From: Branchinecta lynchi
Taxonomy: Eukaryota; Arthropoda; Branchiopoda; Anostraca; Branchinectidae
Length of the DNA stretch: 64,000 bases
Assembly: GCA_023053575.1 (NCBI GenBank)
Contig: JAKZAP010000012.1
Location: 5,084,230-5,148,229 of the forward strand
Reading direction: 5' to 3'
Shown: positions 42,513 to 52,859 of the stretch, one piece after another
Layout of the letters: each line of letters starts with the position of its first letter
Position numbering within the stretch: the stretch's first letter is position 1
Position numbers and translations under genes: made by a program
Notes under the pieces: generated by a model
The model's input: the letters and a program-made list of their open reading frames with translations, nothing else
The model's database searches: none
Told to the model about the DNA's origin: nothing

Positions 42513-42581
42513 TTTTTATGCACCCTTTTTCACCCCTTTCACTTTTCGTGTTTTCGATTCATTCACCTTTAGTACAGAGAA

Positions 42582-43410
42582 CTAGGAGTCATAGTCGTAA
42601 CGATACTGCACTTGGTCAGCAGTATTCATGCTGTACTTAAGGCATCTAATGGAGTTCCATTTCAGAGTTTCCGTTTCACCGCTTGGGGTGACACCTTTAT
42701 TTCTATTTGAAACAATGAGTTCACCAATTTCGTGGAAGTCAATAAAGTATTCATGGTCGTCTATCACTTCAACTTCATATTGCCTGGGATTGACCCTTGC
42801 TACCCGACAAACCGTGCTCCACCCCTCCATGCTGTAAATTGGGATGTTTTTGCTGGTCCTTTCTATGCACGAGTGCGTTGCGTCACCTGCTTGTTGTGTA
42901 TGTCCGCGTTCGAGAAACACGTGACTAATTTCATCAACGTGTTGCAGAAATCGAATAGCATACAAGAACATGCCCATCACAAACTGGTTCCGAAACTGTC
43001 CACCGCAGCAGTCTGTAACCCAGAGCCTCGTTTTTGTTGCATGCTGCAGGTCCACTTCTCGGCCGATTCGGGACTGATTCTTTCTACATCCGTTTTTGCA
43101 CTGCAGCGCTTCTGAGGAAGACGACAGCTCTTCTCGAGAATCGCGGACTCGCTCACCGACCAAGTCCGTGCTTCCCTGCAAGATGCTCCAGCGCTGCTGC
43201 TTCAACCAAGAAGAAAGCGAGTCCAAAAACGCATATTGTGCAAAAGCAAAGAAGTGCTGCAGCAGCGATATGGCAGCGCTATTGTAACAAAAACGAGGCT
43301 CAGATGAAATTTCTGATTTCCTTGTTTTTGAGCATATGTCGAAACATAATGGTTGCGGCTTCATCTGCTCCTCTCATTCCAGTAGTCTGCGGTCCGGGGA
43401 CTACACGCTG
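42582..43410 (-). pseudogene. DUF7869-like protein gene, body, split by a MITE
   Basis: The minus strand reads MRGADEAATIMFRHMLKNK (about 43390-43320), is interrupted by the MITE at 43024-43300, and resumes with WVTDCCGGQFRNQFVMGMFL, HVFLERGHTQQAGDATHSC and a charged C-terminal part. Cys-Gly-Gly-Gln and the RGHTQxxGDxxHS box are landmarks of a family of uncharacterised metazoan proteins that I believe is filed as DUF7869; its function is unknown. Removing the MITE and one CAG restores the frame at Ile-Trp-Val. Another small frame change lies upstream near 43395. The 260-codon open frame through the MITE is accidental in its first half. Confidence 0.6.
43024..43300. mobile_element. Harbinger-like MITE (family H) inserted in the coding exon
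   Basis: AGCCTCGTTTTTGTTGCATG and the reverse complement AGCCTCGTTTTTGTTACAAT are the ends, with CAG at 43021-43023 and 43301-43303 as target duplication. 277 bp. It is the best-preserved copy of the family; the others are at 19156-20344 and 31596-31870. Confidence 0.85.
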
Positions 43411-43791
43411 ATGGTGGATCTAAACACTGCGTAAAATCCGAGTGGAATTTCGATTCCGAGCGTAATTTACGCACGTATTAAAGCTTGAAAAGATTTCTTT
43501 TAATACGGTTGTATTTAAATACAAAACGGGCGATTTTTACAAATTCGTCGGTGAGAGAATGTTTCAAGCCTGAATAAAACCTTTAAATACGCTCGGATTT
43601 ACGCAGCGCGTCAACTTACCATGAATTCATATCTGAAGTCTGCTTCGTTCCGGAAAATTTAACACACACTTCTTTTTCGAAAGCAACGATAACTTGAAGG
43701 TAGGTTTTCGGAAAGTGAACTCACAGCTTTTGAACAACATCATAGCTTTGCAGGGGCACAGTTTCTTGTCGTCTAAACCCGACCTTTGATG
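43411..43791. other. No gene seen
   Basis: Probably intron or spacer. TACGCTCGGATTTACGC near 43589 and GCGTAAATTACGCTCGG-like words near 43435-43470 suggest a small imperfect inverted repeat. Confidence 0.35.
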
Positions 43792-44137
43792 CTAACTATG
43801 CACTTGACAGATTTTTCCATTTACTTCGTAGTGTTCTACTTCAAACCGAACTAGCGAGACTTGGCTGCCGTCCAAACTAGTTAACAAGTCGTCCTTTTGT
43901 TTGTTGTCAAAAGCAACTTTGTCTTCATTGTAGAGGACTTTTTCCAAGTTCATGGATTGCCGAATGTGAAGGCAAACAGTCATCGCTGTCTTTCTCCCGA
44001 CCATGTACCTCAAGAAATAGTCTGCTGTACAGATATCTCCGGCTACATATCTTTCTTGTTGGGGTTGACTGTTACCTTGAAGTCACCAATGCCTCTATAG
44101 CCTGAGCTCGTCGACTCGTCAACGGTGTTGATGACTC
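43792..44137 (-). pseudogene. Probable terminal exon of an unrecognised gene, one frameshift
   Basis: After a pyrimidine-rich acceptor (TATCTTCTTCTTCCAG, boundary at 44138) the minus strand reads VINTVDESTSSGYRGIGDFK with VTVNPNKKD, then continues in another frame as GDICTADYFLRYMVGRKTAM and on to KICQVHS and a TAG at 43792. The composition is clearly protein-like. Neighbouring minus-strand exons at 45171-45254 and further suggest one gene. No family recognised. Confidence 0.4.
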
Positions 44138-44189
44138 CTGGAAGAAGAAGATATACGATTTATTCGAAGTAAAGTGTCAACACCAAAAA

Positions 44190-44400
44190 AAGAGCTTGAA
44201 GCTCATGTGGCACTGTAAGTTGTGTCAGGGGATGATAATTGAAATTTCTTAATTTGTTGGTTTATTATATACCATTGAGGCAGAAAGGATGAAGGGCACT
44301 AGAGATCATGAAAATGTGTCATTTGGTAAAAACTACTTCTTTCACTTTGCTCGATACGCACTTCAAGGGGAAAAATGGAATTTGCAAAGAAAATGTGGAA
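44190..44400 (-). mobile_element. Family B 3' end fragment
   Basis: AAGAGCTTGAAGCTCATGTGG and CACTG is the reversed family B terminus; the next 200 bp resemble the segment just before the terminus of the 26708-27752 copy (CATTGAGGCA, TGATAATTGAAATTTCTTAA). Confidence 0.5.
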
Positions 44401-44733
44401 GGTAGCAAGATTTTAAAAATAAGCATAAACAACTAAGACACGATTCTAGACAGTTTGAAAAAAATAGCATCAGCAGAAGGTAAAAAGAATTCTTGGTATG
44501 CACACTGCAACAGGGGCTAAGCTGGACCTTGCTGTAATCCTTTCTTGAACTTTGGACAATTCACATAGGTTGATGATCGGCAGAAGGATGTAATGAGAAC
44601 GTCTGTTTCCAGGGTATATAATAATTCTCGCTAATATTCTCGAAGATCAACAGTTTTCAAGCAGTACGGGTACGTTATCATCATTCCCCTCGTAATCATA
44701 TTCCCCTCGTAACAAAAATGATAGGCATCTTAC

Positions 44734-44817
44734 CGTTTATTTTTCTGTATGCACGACAACATGAAATTCTAAATCCCCTTCTGTCATCGTAGTCATACAA
44801 TTATTGAGCGTTGTCAA
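44734..44817 (-). pseudogene. 84-bp exon, upstream-duplicate copy with stop codon
   Basis: Same exon as 45171-45254 with intact splice sites, but GAA near its end is TAA, so the frame stops three codons before the donor. Confidence 0.45.
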
Positions 44818-45170
44818 CTATAGTTTGTGAAATCACAAAAAAATGCTTTATTATATAACACATTTCCAAATAGTGAACGAATACAAATTTTCAAATATAT
44901 TTAAACGGACAATCAGTGAGTAGAAGTTTATGACCATAGAAAATACAAACTCTGAACCTTCAAAGAACGAAGAAATTAAGGGCACTGATGGGGTTTTGAA
45001 GGTGGAGGTTAGGCATATAGGTCTCGAAGAAGGGTCCTTGGGACCTGATCAAGGGTGTTACCAAACTGTTTTAAGACCGACGGGCCTGACGGGATTCCCC
45101 GGATTCCCCTCGTAATCATATCAGATCTCTCATTTTTCATCAACAAAAATGATAGGCTTGAGCATCTTAC

Positions 45171-45254
45171 CGTTTCTTTTTCTGTATGCACGACAACATG
45201 AAATTCTAAATCCCCTTCTGTCATCGTAGTCATACAATTATTGAGCGTTGTCAA
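45171..45254 (-). CDS. 84-bp internal exon, open copy
   Basis: Acceptor TTTCACAAACTATAG, 28 codons including NNCMTTMTEGDLEFHVVVHT, donor ACG/GTAAGATGC. Length is a multiple of three, so gain or loss keeps phase. It lies on the same strand as the exon at 43792-44137. Function unknown. Confidence 0.4.
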
Positions 45255-45527
45255 CTATAGTTTGTGAAATCACAAAAAAATGCTTTATTATATAACACAT
45301 TTCCAAATAGTGAACGAATACAAATTTTCAAATATATTTACACGGACAATCAGTGAGTAGAAGTTTATGACCATAGAAAATACAAACTCTGAACCTTCAA
45401 AGAACGAAGAAATTAAGGGCACTGATGGGGTTTTGGAGGTGAAGGTTAGGCATATAGGTCTCGAAGAAGGGTCCTTGGGACCTGATCAAGGGTGTTACCA
45501 AACTGTTTTATGACCGACGGGCCTGAC

Positions 45528-45696
45528 CTTATTCTCCATTCTCTCACAAATCAACAATTTGAGGGGAAGTAGGCTCAACTCACGTTCCTCTATCTCTCTG
45601 CTTGGGGACGCTAGTTTCACTGGAAGCAAATCGTATTAAGTAATAATGTCACTGACCTTCACAATTGCACCCTTCGCAATAGCTGGTACTTATTGC
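45528..45696. other. No gene seen
   Basis: Short spacer; a GGTCAGTGACAT donor-like site on the minus strand near 45650. Confidence 0.3.
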
Positions 45697-46080
45697 ACTG
45701 AATAAACCACTCTGTACCTGTAGCCCATATTTCTTCCAAGGTCAAGTGGGAGAAAGGATAAGAAGCTGTCTTTCGTTTTCTGACGATTTGGAATAGATTG
45801 AGCCAAACCCTTTCGTTTCTTCCTCATTAACGTAATCCGCCACTATTTTGTTTTCAACTTTCGTTATGAACATTTTCACCACTGGGATATACAATCACTT
45901 CGTCATCAGCTTCATACACTCCCATTCTTGACAGGTTTGATATACTGGTCCTTCTTCACAAGCTTCAACTTCTGCAACTTCTTCTCTTGGATATTCTGTC
46001 TTCTCTTCGAAAGCTTTCTCAATATCTCTCCTCCACAAGCCTGATAGAACGTACCTTTTTCAGAAGCTTCACCTTGTGTC
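45697..46080 (-). pseudogene. Protein-like stretch in shifting frames, unrecognised
   Basis: Successive minus-strand frames read TFYQACGGEILRKLSKRRQ and KLQKLKLVKKDQYIKPVKNG, then YEADDEVIVYPSGENV, then MFITKVENKIVADYVNEEET and IYSKSSENERQLLILSP, then LGRNMGYRYRVVYSVQ to a stop near 45697. Each change of frame costs one or two bases. Such density of sensible protein in 380 bp is not expected by chance, so this is a decayed or mis-sequenced coding region, probably of the same locus as the exons to its left. Confidence 0.4.
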
Positions 46081-46689
46081 ACTTATTTTCTTGCTTCATC
46101 CATTGGCCCAGTTACGGCAGCAAATTTTAAAGGTATCACGTCACCACCTTTATTGGGAGGATACCAGAGAAAAATCCGACTAATTTACATTCTTGCTCTG
46201 ATGCAGCAAAAATTCCAGTTTATGTATGGAATGAGTAACACACGCCCACTCGTTGAATTAGTACCACTCTACACGGCAAGTCAAATTCTGTATTGAGCAA
46301 CTTATAAAAAGATCAAAGCAAACTTACAACATAAAAGACATCACTATTGTTAGGATTTGCTATCTGTACTACGTGAGGTGAAGTCCATCACTTTTTCAAT
46401 CCGGCGAACGTTCACAAGAACCCACTATTCATAAAAACAAATATATTTATTTTCCACGGCTTGGAGCTCTCAGGAAAACTAGACCAGGCCATGGGATCCC
46501 GTGCCTAGAACCATCTGGGTATCGCTAGACATTTAAGTTAAGGTGACGTTTGATTTGCACCATCAAAAACAATCTTAGTCTTAGTCACGAGTAAACTTAA
46601 TCACAGCACATGCCTAGCACCTATGCTTAAATTTTCGGAAATCAACCGGATTCCGGTGGAGGGATTCTGCCTGTGTGGCTCCAACACGT
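46081..46689. other. No gene recognised
   Basis: A short minus-strand stretch near 46100-46140 (FAAVTGPMDEARK) may extend the previous locus. The remainder is AT-rich. Confidence 0.3.
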
Positions 46690-46947
46690 TCATTCAAAAT
46701 ATACTGGTTCCTCCTCATCACTTTTACTAATCAGATAATCGAAGTCTCTTGAATTTTGATGATCTTCGTCACTTTCATTTTGGTTTTCACCAGAAACAAT
46801 AAGCTCTTCCAAGGAATATATAATCAGATCCTTTGAAACACATCTGCTGATCGTCGTCACTTTCATTTTCGTTTTCACCAGAAACAATAAGCTCTTCCAA
46901 GGAATGTATGGTCAGTTCCTTTGAAACACACAGGTAAGAAACAACCA
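46690..46947 (-). repeat. 88-bp tandem duplication of an acidic coding stretch
   Basis: ACTTTCATTTTGGTTTTCACC and the following words recur 88 bp later. The minus-strand frame 46887-46690 reads SLEELIVSGENQNESDEDHQ. Because 88 is not a multiple of three, the two units cannot both be read in that frame. Candidate exon piece only. Confidence 0.45.
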
Positions 46948-47695
46948 TATCATCAAGTCTAGTTGTTCAACAAGCCGTCTCTTGACCATTGTTTTCACTG
47001 CTACGATAGCCCATGGAGATCCGATGCTCCTTAGGCTCAGCCGTGCTATTGCTCTACCTTCGAAGAAAAGGAAATATTAGCATTGTAACTCAAGAAGACC
47101 GCATGAACTAACAAAACACAAGATTTCAATGGCATTCTAAAAGTTGATATTAAACTTCCTGATATAGAAGTCTTACAGTTTCCAGAATCTTTAAGCTTGG
47201 AATGTAAACTTGCAGATCCATTGTGTGTTTTAGTATGAAACACTTTTACCAAGAAAGTAAATCTGATCATCTTAGGTTCGAACCGGATTCCCGACGGACT
47301 ACTTGTCCGCGGTAAAAGCAAAAGTTATAAAAACAATTCAGCGCATTTCCTTACTTTACCATTGCTTTCACTGCCACGATAGCCCGTGGAAAGAGATGCG
47401 ATAAAAGTTTAACACTACAACATTTGTTACTTCATCTGTATAATGCTCTTTGTTTAGCAGAAAGAAAACACAAGATTAATGAGATGCATCAAGTTACATA
47501 AAATAAATCGTAACAGATTAATCAAACAAAATTTTCTGTTTGAACGATGAACTCGTTCAGGACATATTTACAAACTTAATGATTGTGATTCCTCGCTTTT
47601 TGGATAATGGTAAGTAATATCCCCAACAAAGTCTATCTCTCAACTGCAAAAGCGCTTGCCACTCAAGGTTGTTCTGTTCCTCATCTGCCTTTCTA
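46948..47695. other. No gene recognised
   Basis: 47263-47310 shows family A-like words in reverse (ACCGGATTCCCGACGG, ACTACTTGTCCG). Otherwise AT-rich. Confidence 0.35.
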
Positions 47696-47836
47696 TTAAC
47701 CCTTAAAGCTCGGCCGTTTCGACTCATCGCTTTCCGTCGAAGGTACATCAGAGTCCTTTTTAAGACTGTATCTACTTGCCCCAACGCTTTCAATTTTTTT
47801 CTCCAGTGCCGCAACTTTTTTTCGCAGACTCTCCAT
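47696..47836 (-). CDS. Small exon encoding a coiled coil
   Basis: Directly after an acceptor (TTTACTTGCAG) comes ATG and 46 codons: MESLRKKVAALEKKIESVGA, then a Ser/Asp/Lys-rich stretch to TAA. Leu, Val and Ile at heptad spacing suggest a short coiled coil. It may be an exon whose donor lies near the stop. An overlapping longer frame in another phase (47814-47557) looks less protein-like. Confidence 0.35.
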   Translation of the reverse strand: MESLRKKVAALEKKIESVGASRYSLKKDSDVPSTESDESKRPSFKG

Positions 47837-48299
47837 CTGCAAGTAAAGACGTGCGTTAGTTCTATAACTTACACATTGTTAAGTCTTCAACTCGGTTTAT
47901 TTTTCCTAATGAACATAGTTGTTTTTTCTTAGAAACAGTCTGTAAAAGTGACCAGCTAATATCAAAAGCCTTGGGGACTTTGTTAAAGGCAGATATTTGT
48001 TTTAAAGTATTCAATAGTTTAAAACTAGTAGAACTAAACAGTAAATATTACAATTCTTCCTTTAACAGAAGTGTTTTGCGCGGACATGATTTAGGAAGTG
48101 ACAGGTTGGGTTATGGAACCCAAAGCACTTAACATGGCTTATGGGAAAATCTCGAATCCGTCCAGAAACGCGAATCACAGATCACAATGGTACTGTGTCA
48201 TCAGTCAGATCAGGCACTAACTGTGTGAGAATCAAGAGCTTCTTGAACCAAAATATTTAACTCATACTAAACAAACTTTGCGAAAAGATTTTTTCAAAT
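47837..48299. other. No gene seen
   Basis: Unassigned AT-rich sequence. Confidence 0.35.
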
Positions 48300-48690
48300 G
48301 GGAGCTACTAGCCCTTCTTGCCCTGGTAGCTCCCATTCGACAAGAGGGGCCTCTTCAGGCTCAAACTAACAACACGTATGCCACCGACAAGTATCTATCT
48401 TAGCTGGAAAGAAGAACAATAGACAGGTGAATCGAAATCAAAATGCAGAAGAATTTCTAACCTTTGGACGACCCAATCGAACAGCAAAAAGAGCACACGT
48501 GTCCAGAAATCACAGCACCAGCTTTAACTCCAACCAATTTTTCTTAGAAGAAGTTAATAAAATCAGATATTTAGTGAAGAACCTTAATTTTTTTTCCACA
48601 AGTTCATTTTCAAGCTTGAGCCTGAAGAGGACCCTTGCCGAAAGAAGGGCCGAAATATAGCTGAGTTATCCGTTTTGAACCGTCAAATAT
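48300..48690. mobile_element. Family E arms flanking unrelated sequence
   Basis: Left-arm words at 48310-48362 (AGCCCTTCTTG, GGCCTCTTCAGGCTCAAA) and right-arm words at 48594-48675 (TTGAGCCTGAAGAGGACCC, AGAAGGGCCGAAATATAGC). About 230 bp lie between. Confidence 0.55.
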
Positions 48691-48702
48691 TCGCAGTCAG
48701 CC

Positions 48703-49060
48703 GTGGCTGAAGGACTATCTAGCACCAAAGTACGGAACTTCTCATCGCCCATACATGCCGCAGACAAGAATCCATATTCGCTGGAAAGAAGAATAAGAGA
48801 CTGGCGACTCTAAGACAGGGCTGAAGGACTATCTTTCACCACAGTACAGAACTTCGCATCGCCCATACATGGCGCAGACAAGTATCCATGTTCGCTGGAA
48901 AGAAGTAGAAGAGACAGGTGATTCTAAGACTCCTACCTCCAAGGCAACAGGGTCCATCTGCGGTTCCGGTTCCAGTGCCGGTTGCAGTGCCGGTTCCGGT
49001 GCCGGTGCCGGTACCGGCACCGGAACCGGTTCAGTAGAGTGGGTCACGTCAGCAGGCATC
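48703..49060 (-). CDS. Repeated exon-like units and a proline/alanine/glutamate-rich frame
   Basis: GGCTGAAGGACTATCT starts two units 114 bp apart (48705 and 48819); a third, partial one is near 48383. The minus-strand frame 49059-48829 begins MPADVTHSTEPVPVPVPAPA and continues with Glu-Pro and Ala-Leu pairs, then VGVLESPVSSTSFQRTW. The Pro-rich part is a GGTTCC/GGTGCC hexamer microsatellite (48960-49030). Function unknown. Confidence 0.3.
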
Positions 49061-49483
49061 TAAACGGAAGATATTATTATAAAATTGGGATTTGCTCTTG
49101 GATTTTCCAGGTTTGTGCCGGAAGTAAGTTACTACCTTGGCTGGTTATATACCTCACTAGTCACCACATCCCTTACCATAATATCGGGTTGAGAAATTCA
49201 GTCTTCACAGTCAGATACAGTTGTATTTTCCACATATTTCAGGACAATACAACAAAATAAATTAGGGTACAATGACCAGTATCTAGCCGTGATGAAAAAA
49301 CCAGCCACAATATTTCCATAGACTTTAAAACTTACAATAACAGATTTGCACCAAATGGATAATAACAAGAGCTGGAAGCTCATATGGCACTTGCAAGGCT
49401 GGGTCAGATGGAAGTGATGGTCAAAAGAGGAACCCCGAAAGAGGAACCCCTAACCATATTGGGAAAAGAACGTAAAAACCAAC
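49061..49483. other. No gene; family B terminus and a 38-bp duplicate
   Basis: 49367-49395 is the reversed family B terminus (AAGAGCTGGAAGCTCATATGG then CACTTG). 49441-49479 repeats 38 bp found inside the following duplication. Confidence 0.5.
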
Positions 49484-51673
49484 CTGTACTTCCCAACTGA
49501 ATAACTGCTGGGGCAGCCAGATGTACCTACTTACCCGAAATACCCTGGTCGTGATGTTAGGCACCGAAACCAGAGGTTTTTCTAGGCTATAACCACTACA
49601 ATTATTGGAGATCCCATGCATATTTATCTTGGGATGGTGCCGCTACGTTTTGTAGTAATTACCTGACGACTCCAGATTGAGCCTAGAAATTGGTTTTCAC
49701 TCCTTAAAGCACATATGAAGACCATTAAGGACCACATAAGACAAACAACGACGTGTGTCCGATAATTTTACCCTTTAATAATCGTGTATATCTAGTCATA
49801 ACCTATGGTTAGCTATTTGGTACACACACGCAAACTTTGACAGGGTAATAACCTTTCACCCTGTCGTTTTCGGCCAGACATCCGACCCGGGAAAATAATT
49901 TTAACAAGTATTTATTGTTTTGAGATTATTTGGCTTTCGCAGGTAATACCATTTTTTGCCTTATTTCGAAGCCAAAATTCATTCCTGGTAACTGAGAGGA
50001 ACCCCTAACCATATTGGGAAAAGAACGTAAAAACTTAGAAATGTGGTTACAGCACCAGGCGGTTTGGGTGTGGTTAGTCAGTGTGGCTGGGGACTTAGAC
50101 GCCCTCGGCGCAGCGCTTCGCGCTGCACCTCGCCAAATATGTTCAGCCCACGTGTATTCGAGTATGGTCTGTCGTACTTCGGATCCTAACTACTCTCCGT
50201 CTACCCTTCCCACACAAACCACGATTTTCACTGAATATCCTCTACCATTCATATGGAAACCACCAGCAATATACCAATTAAACAAGTTACCAGTTACAAT
50301 TTGGTTTTGTCTTTAACAAATTAGCCATTGTTTGACAATGCTGCTTTAAGCCCATACGTTTATCTTTGATCTTACAAACATCTTAATTAAACCCCAGAGA
50401 CTTTGTCATGCACCCGATGGTAATGCAATTGTACCCGGTGTGTGTTGAACTGTTAGTCTTCATTGACCTTTGTTAAAGAAAGGATGGGTGAAGTTAAACT
50501 CCAAGTTGAGCCTGCGATATGTAAGTAACAATTTTTTTAGCCGAAAAAACTGAAAACATATTGGACATGGTCAACCTATACATTTCTCAGCAATGTCTTG
50601 TATTATTCTGCTTACCTTTTGGGACGTGACTTGTATTACCACCGTTGAACCCGAAGTCCTTCCCCACTGCCTCCCCACACACTTGATCTTTACGAGGTGG
50701 TATCTGAAGATTTTTTCTGAACCCGTTACTGGGACAGATACAGTCAATAACCATGACGCTGAGTAAGAACAAACTGGCAACGTAACCAGAGACCAAAGTA
50801 GCCGTAACCTTTTGACAAAGCTACTACCAACGGCAACGCTGGCTCTTGGAAGACCATACCACAAAACCAACCCCGTCTGGCAGCCAAACGAACCTTTTTT
50901 CACAAAGATTCTGGCCACAGTCGCCCTGTTTACACGATCATTCGTCAAGATATAGACCAAACCTTTCACCAAGACGTTGCGAATGACAACGCTGGCACCT
51001 AAGCTACGGCGAAGCCAACTCAACCAGTAAAGAAGAAAATAACAATGGAATTCTGGCGTCCATACCATCTGTACTTCCCAACTGAATAACCGCCGGGGCA
51101 GCCAGATGTACCTACTTACCCGAAATACCCTGGTCGTGCTGTTAGGCACCGAAACCAGAGGTTTTTCTAGGCTATAACCACTACAGTTATTGGAGATCCC
51201 ATGCATATTTATTTTGGGATGGTGCCGCTACGTTTTGTAGTAATTACCTGACGACTCCAGATTGAGCCTAGAAATTGGTTTTCACTCCTTAAAGCACATA
51301 TGAAGACCATTAAGGACCACATAAGACAAACAACGACGTGTGTCCGATAATTTTACCCTTTAATAATCGTGTATATCTAGTCATAACCTATGATTAGCTA
51401 TTCGGTACACACACGCAAACTTTGACAGGGTAATAACCTTTCACCCTGTCGTTTTCGGCCCGACATCCGACCCGGGAAAATAATTTTAACAAGTATTTAT
51501 TGTTTTGAGATTATTTGGCTTTCGCAGGTAATACCATTTTCTGCCTTATTTCGAAGCCAAAATTCATTCCTGGTAACTGAGAGGAACCCCTAACCATATT
51601 GGGAAAAGAACGTAAAAACTTAGAAATGTGGTTACAGCACCAGGCGGTTTGGGTGTGGTTAGTCAGTGTGGCT
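49484..51673. repeat. Direct repeats of 605 bp around 980 bp
   Basis: 49484-50088 and 51069-51673 match from CTGTACTTCCCAACTGAAT to GTCAGTGTGGCT with about ten differences. The offset is 1585. The word GAGGAACCCCTAACCATATT, which lies within each repeat (near 50000 and 51582), also occurs just outside at 49441, so the structure is better read as a tandem duplication of a 1585-bp unit than as LTRs. No RT, gag or integrase motif lies between. Confidence 0.75.
50571..51206 (-). CDS. Hypothetical 211-codon minus-strand frame
   Basis: Hydrophobic in the middle (possible membrane segments around residues 55-70 and 145-165) and rich in Val, Arg and Trp. A partial second copy lies at 49421-49621 within the duplicated part. 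No family recognised; it may be chance or an unknown element protein. Confidence 0.25.
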   Translation of the reverse strand: MHGISNNCSGYSLEKPLVSVPNSTTRVFRVSRYIWLPRRLFSWEVQMVWTPEFHCYFLLYWLSWLRRSLGASVVIRNVLVKGLVYILTNDRVNRATVARIFVKKGSFGCQTGLVLWYGLPRASVAVGSSFVKRLRLLWSLVTLPVCSYSASWLLTVSVPVTGSEKIFRYHLVKIKCVGRQWGRTSGSTVVIQVTSQKVSRIIQDIAEKCIG

Positions 51674-52042
51674 TTATTTTTTTAATTCCCTTTAAATCAT
51701 TCTAGGCGATTGTTCATGCATATTCTAGGAAAGTCCTTTTTTAGTCAGGATTTTTCTGTGGGTTGTTCTTTTCTGCGTTGAGCCGAAGTTCTGGAGGTAG
51801 GAAGAAGAAGATATAGCCTGATTCTCTGAACTCGATCATCTCTGCTACACGTGCCTTACCCCCACTTCTGCATGGAATGGGCAATTTCATTTTACATCAG
51901 CCAAATTAACATAAATTTCATCCGCTACTTGCGGGAATAAAACCTTGGTAGACTCACTGCCCTTTCTGCGAAATAAATGAGAAATACTTCATTGTTCTCT
52001 TTTTCTTTAACAAGCCCATTCGTGTTTGCATTAGGGTCATAC
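51674..52042. other. No gene seen
   Basis: AT-rich unassigned sequence. Confidence 0.35.
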
Positions 52043-52092
52043 CCAGGCCCGTATCCAGGAATTTATTTCGGGGGGGGGGGGGGGGGTTTGCC
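52043..52092 (+). repeat. Family D element end with G17 tract, copy 2
   Basis: CAGGCCCGTATCCAGGAAT, TTATTTC, 17 G (52070-52086), TTTGCCTGC, as at 9384-9432. Confidence 0.55.
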
Positions 52093-52177
52093 TGCTGAAC
52101 GGACACAAATGAAACTTTTGTAGTGGACAGTCTCTCTTTTCTTGTCGGAACAAAAGTATTGTCAAATTACAATTTGG

Positions 52178-52576
52178 TTAATTCACACTAGAATTGCGGA
52201 TAAAAAAAGGCACAAAAGCGTTCAAATTGCGTCCTGTGCTATGAACGGGAGGGTTCATTAGCTGAGCTCTCTTAGCTGCCCTTGAAATACTCCTTGTTGG
52301 GCGAGTATCCATTTTATTTACATCCTCAGGTGTCAGGATCTCACGGTGCATTTCCGAGGCAAGGCATTTTAGACCGAATTTTATTGTGAGATCGTGCCTA
52401 GGCGTAGCAAGGGTTTTCATCATTAACTCTTCCAGTGCTTGTTGATAGGATTTGTATTTATCCGCCAAAATAATTTGTAAAGCCCTTTTTGAATGCTTTC
52501 CAGCTGATCGGTTAAGCGTTGGTCGTTGGTATGCCCCCTTGCTCTTTCTCGCGTAGTTCTTTTGCTTGGTGAACAT
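52178..52576 (-). pseudogene. LINE ORF2 C-terminus
   Basis: 132 codons to a stop at 52178. HSKRALQIILADKYKSYQQA, LMMKTLATPRHDLTIKFG and HREILTPEDVN, followed by LNAFVPFFIRNSSVN, are the closing blocks of a CR1/L2-type LINE ORF2 (QKRALxII..Y.SYE.AL, then R...L..KF). The first 25 residues are out of the LINE frame. Different family from the pieces at 3000 and 28981, judging by sequence. Confidence 0.75.
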
Positions 52577-52859
52577 TGTCGATAAGGGTTAATTTTTGTA
52601 TTCCGAAAGCTGTTGCAGTACTACGAACTGAAGCTTTATCCATCCAAACTTTGAAAGCACCAATGTTCATAGCCTCATCTGAGTAACGAAGTAATGTATT
52701 TCCATCTTGTTTTCAAGCCTATTTGGTAACTGCAAGTAATATTGCACATTATTCAGCATTCAACACATTAATTCATCCAATCAATTTATTGAAAACTCAC
52801 ACTAACAGTAAACACTCGCCCTTCTTGTCCTCCACTTCTATTCTTATCTCTTCCCTTCC
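52577..52859. other. No gene seen
   Basis: Unassigned. Confidence 0.3.

Larger units (their letters stand above)
44683..45527. repeat. Tandem duplication of a ~420-bp gene segment
   Basis: ATTCCCCTCGTAATCATA starts both units (44683 and 45103). The units run to TTATGACCGACGGGCCTGAC-type ends and differ at only a few positions plus a 17-bp difference near 45130-45160. Each contains one copy of the 84-bp exon described below. Confidence 0.9.

Noticed and set aside
43060..43364. N-terminal half of the 260-codon minus-strand frame as a real protein
   Set aside because: It is translation of the Harbinger-like MITE, which occurs elsewhere in other contexts; only the half from 43023 downward is host-like.
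49484..51673. Reading the 605-bp direct repeats as LTRs
   Set aside because: No TG...CA ends, no target duplication, no retroelement domain between, and a third partial copy of an internal word at the left edge.
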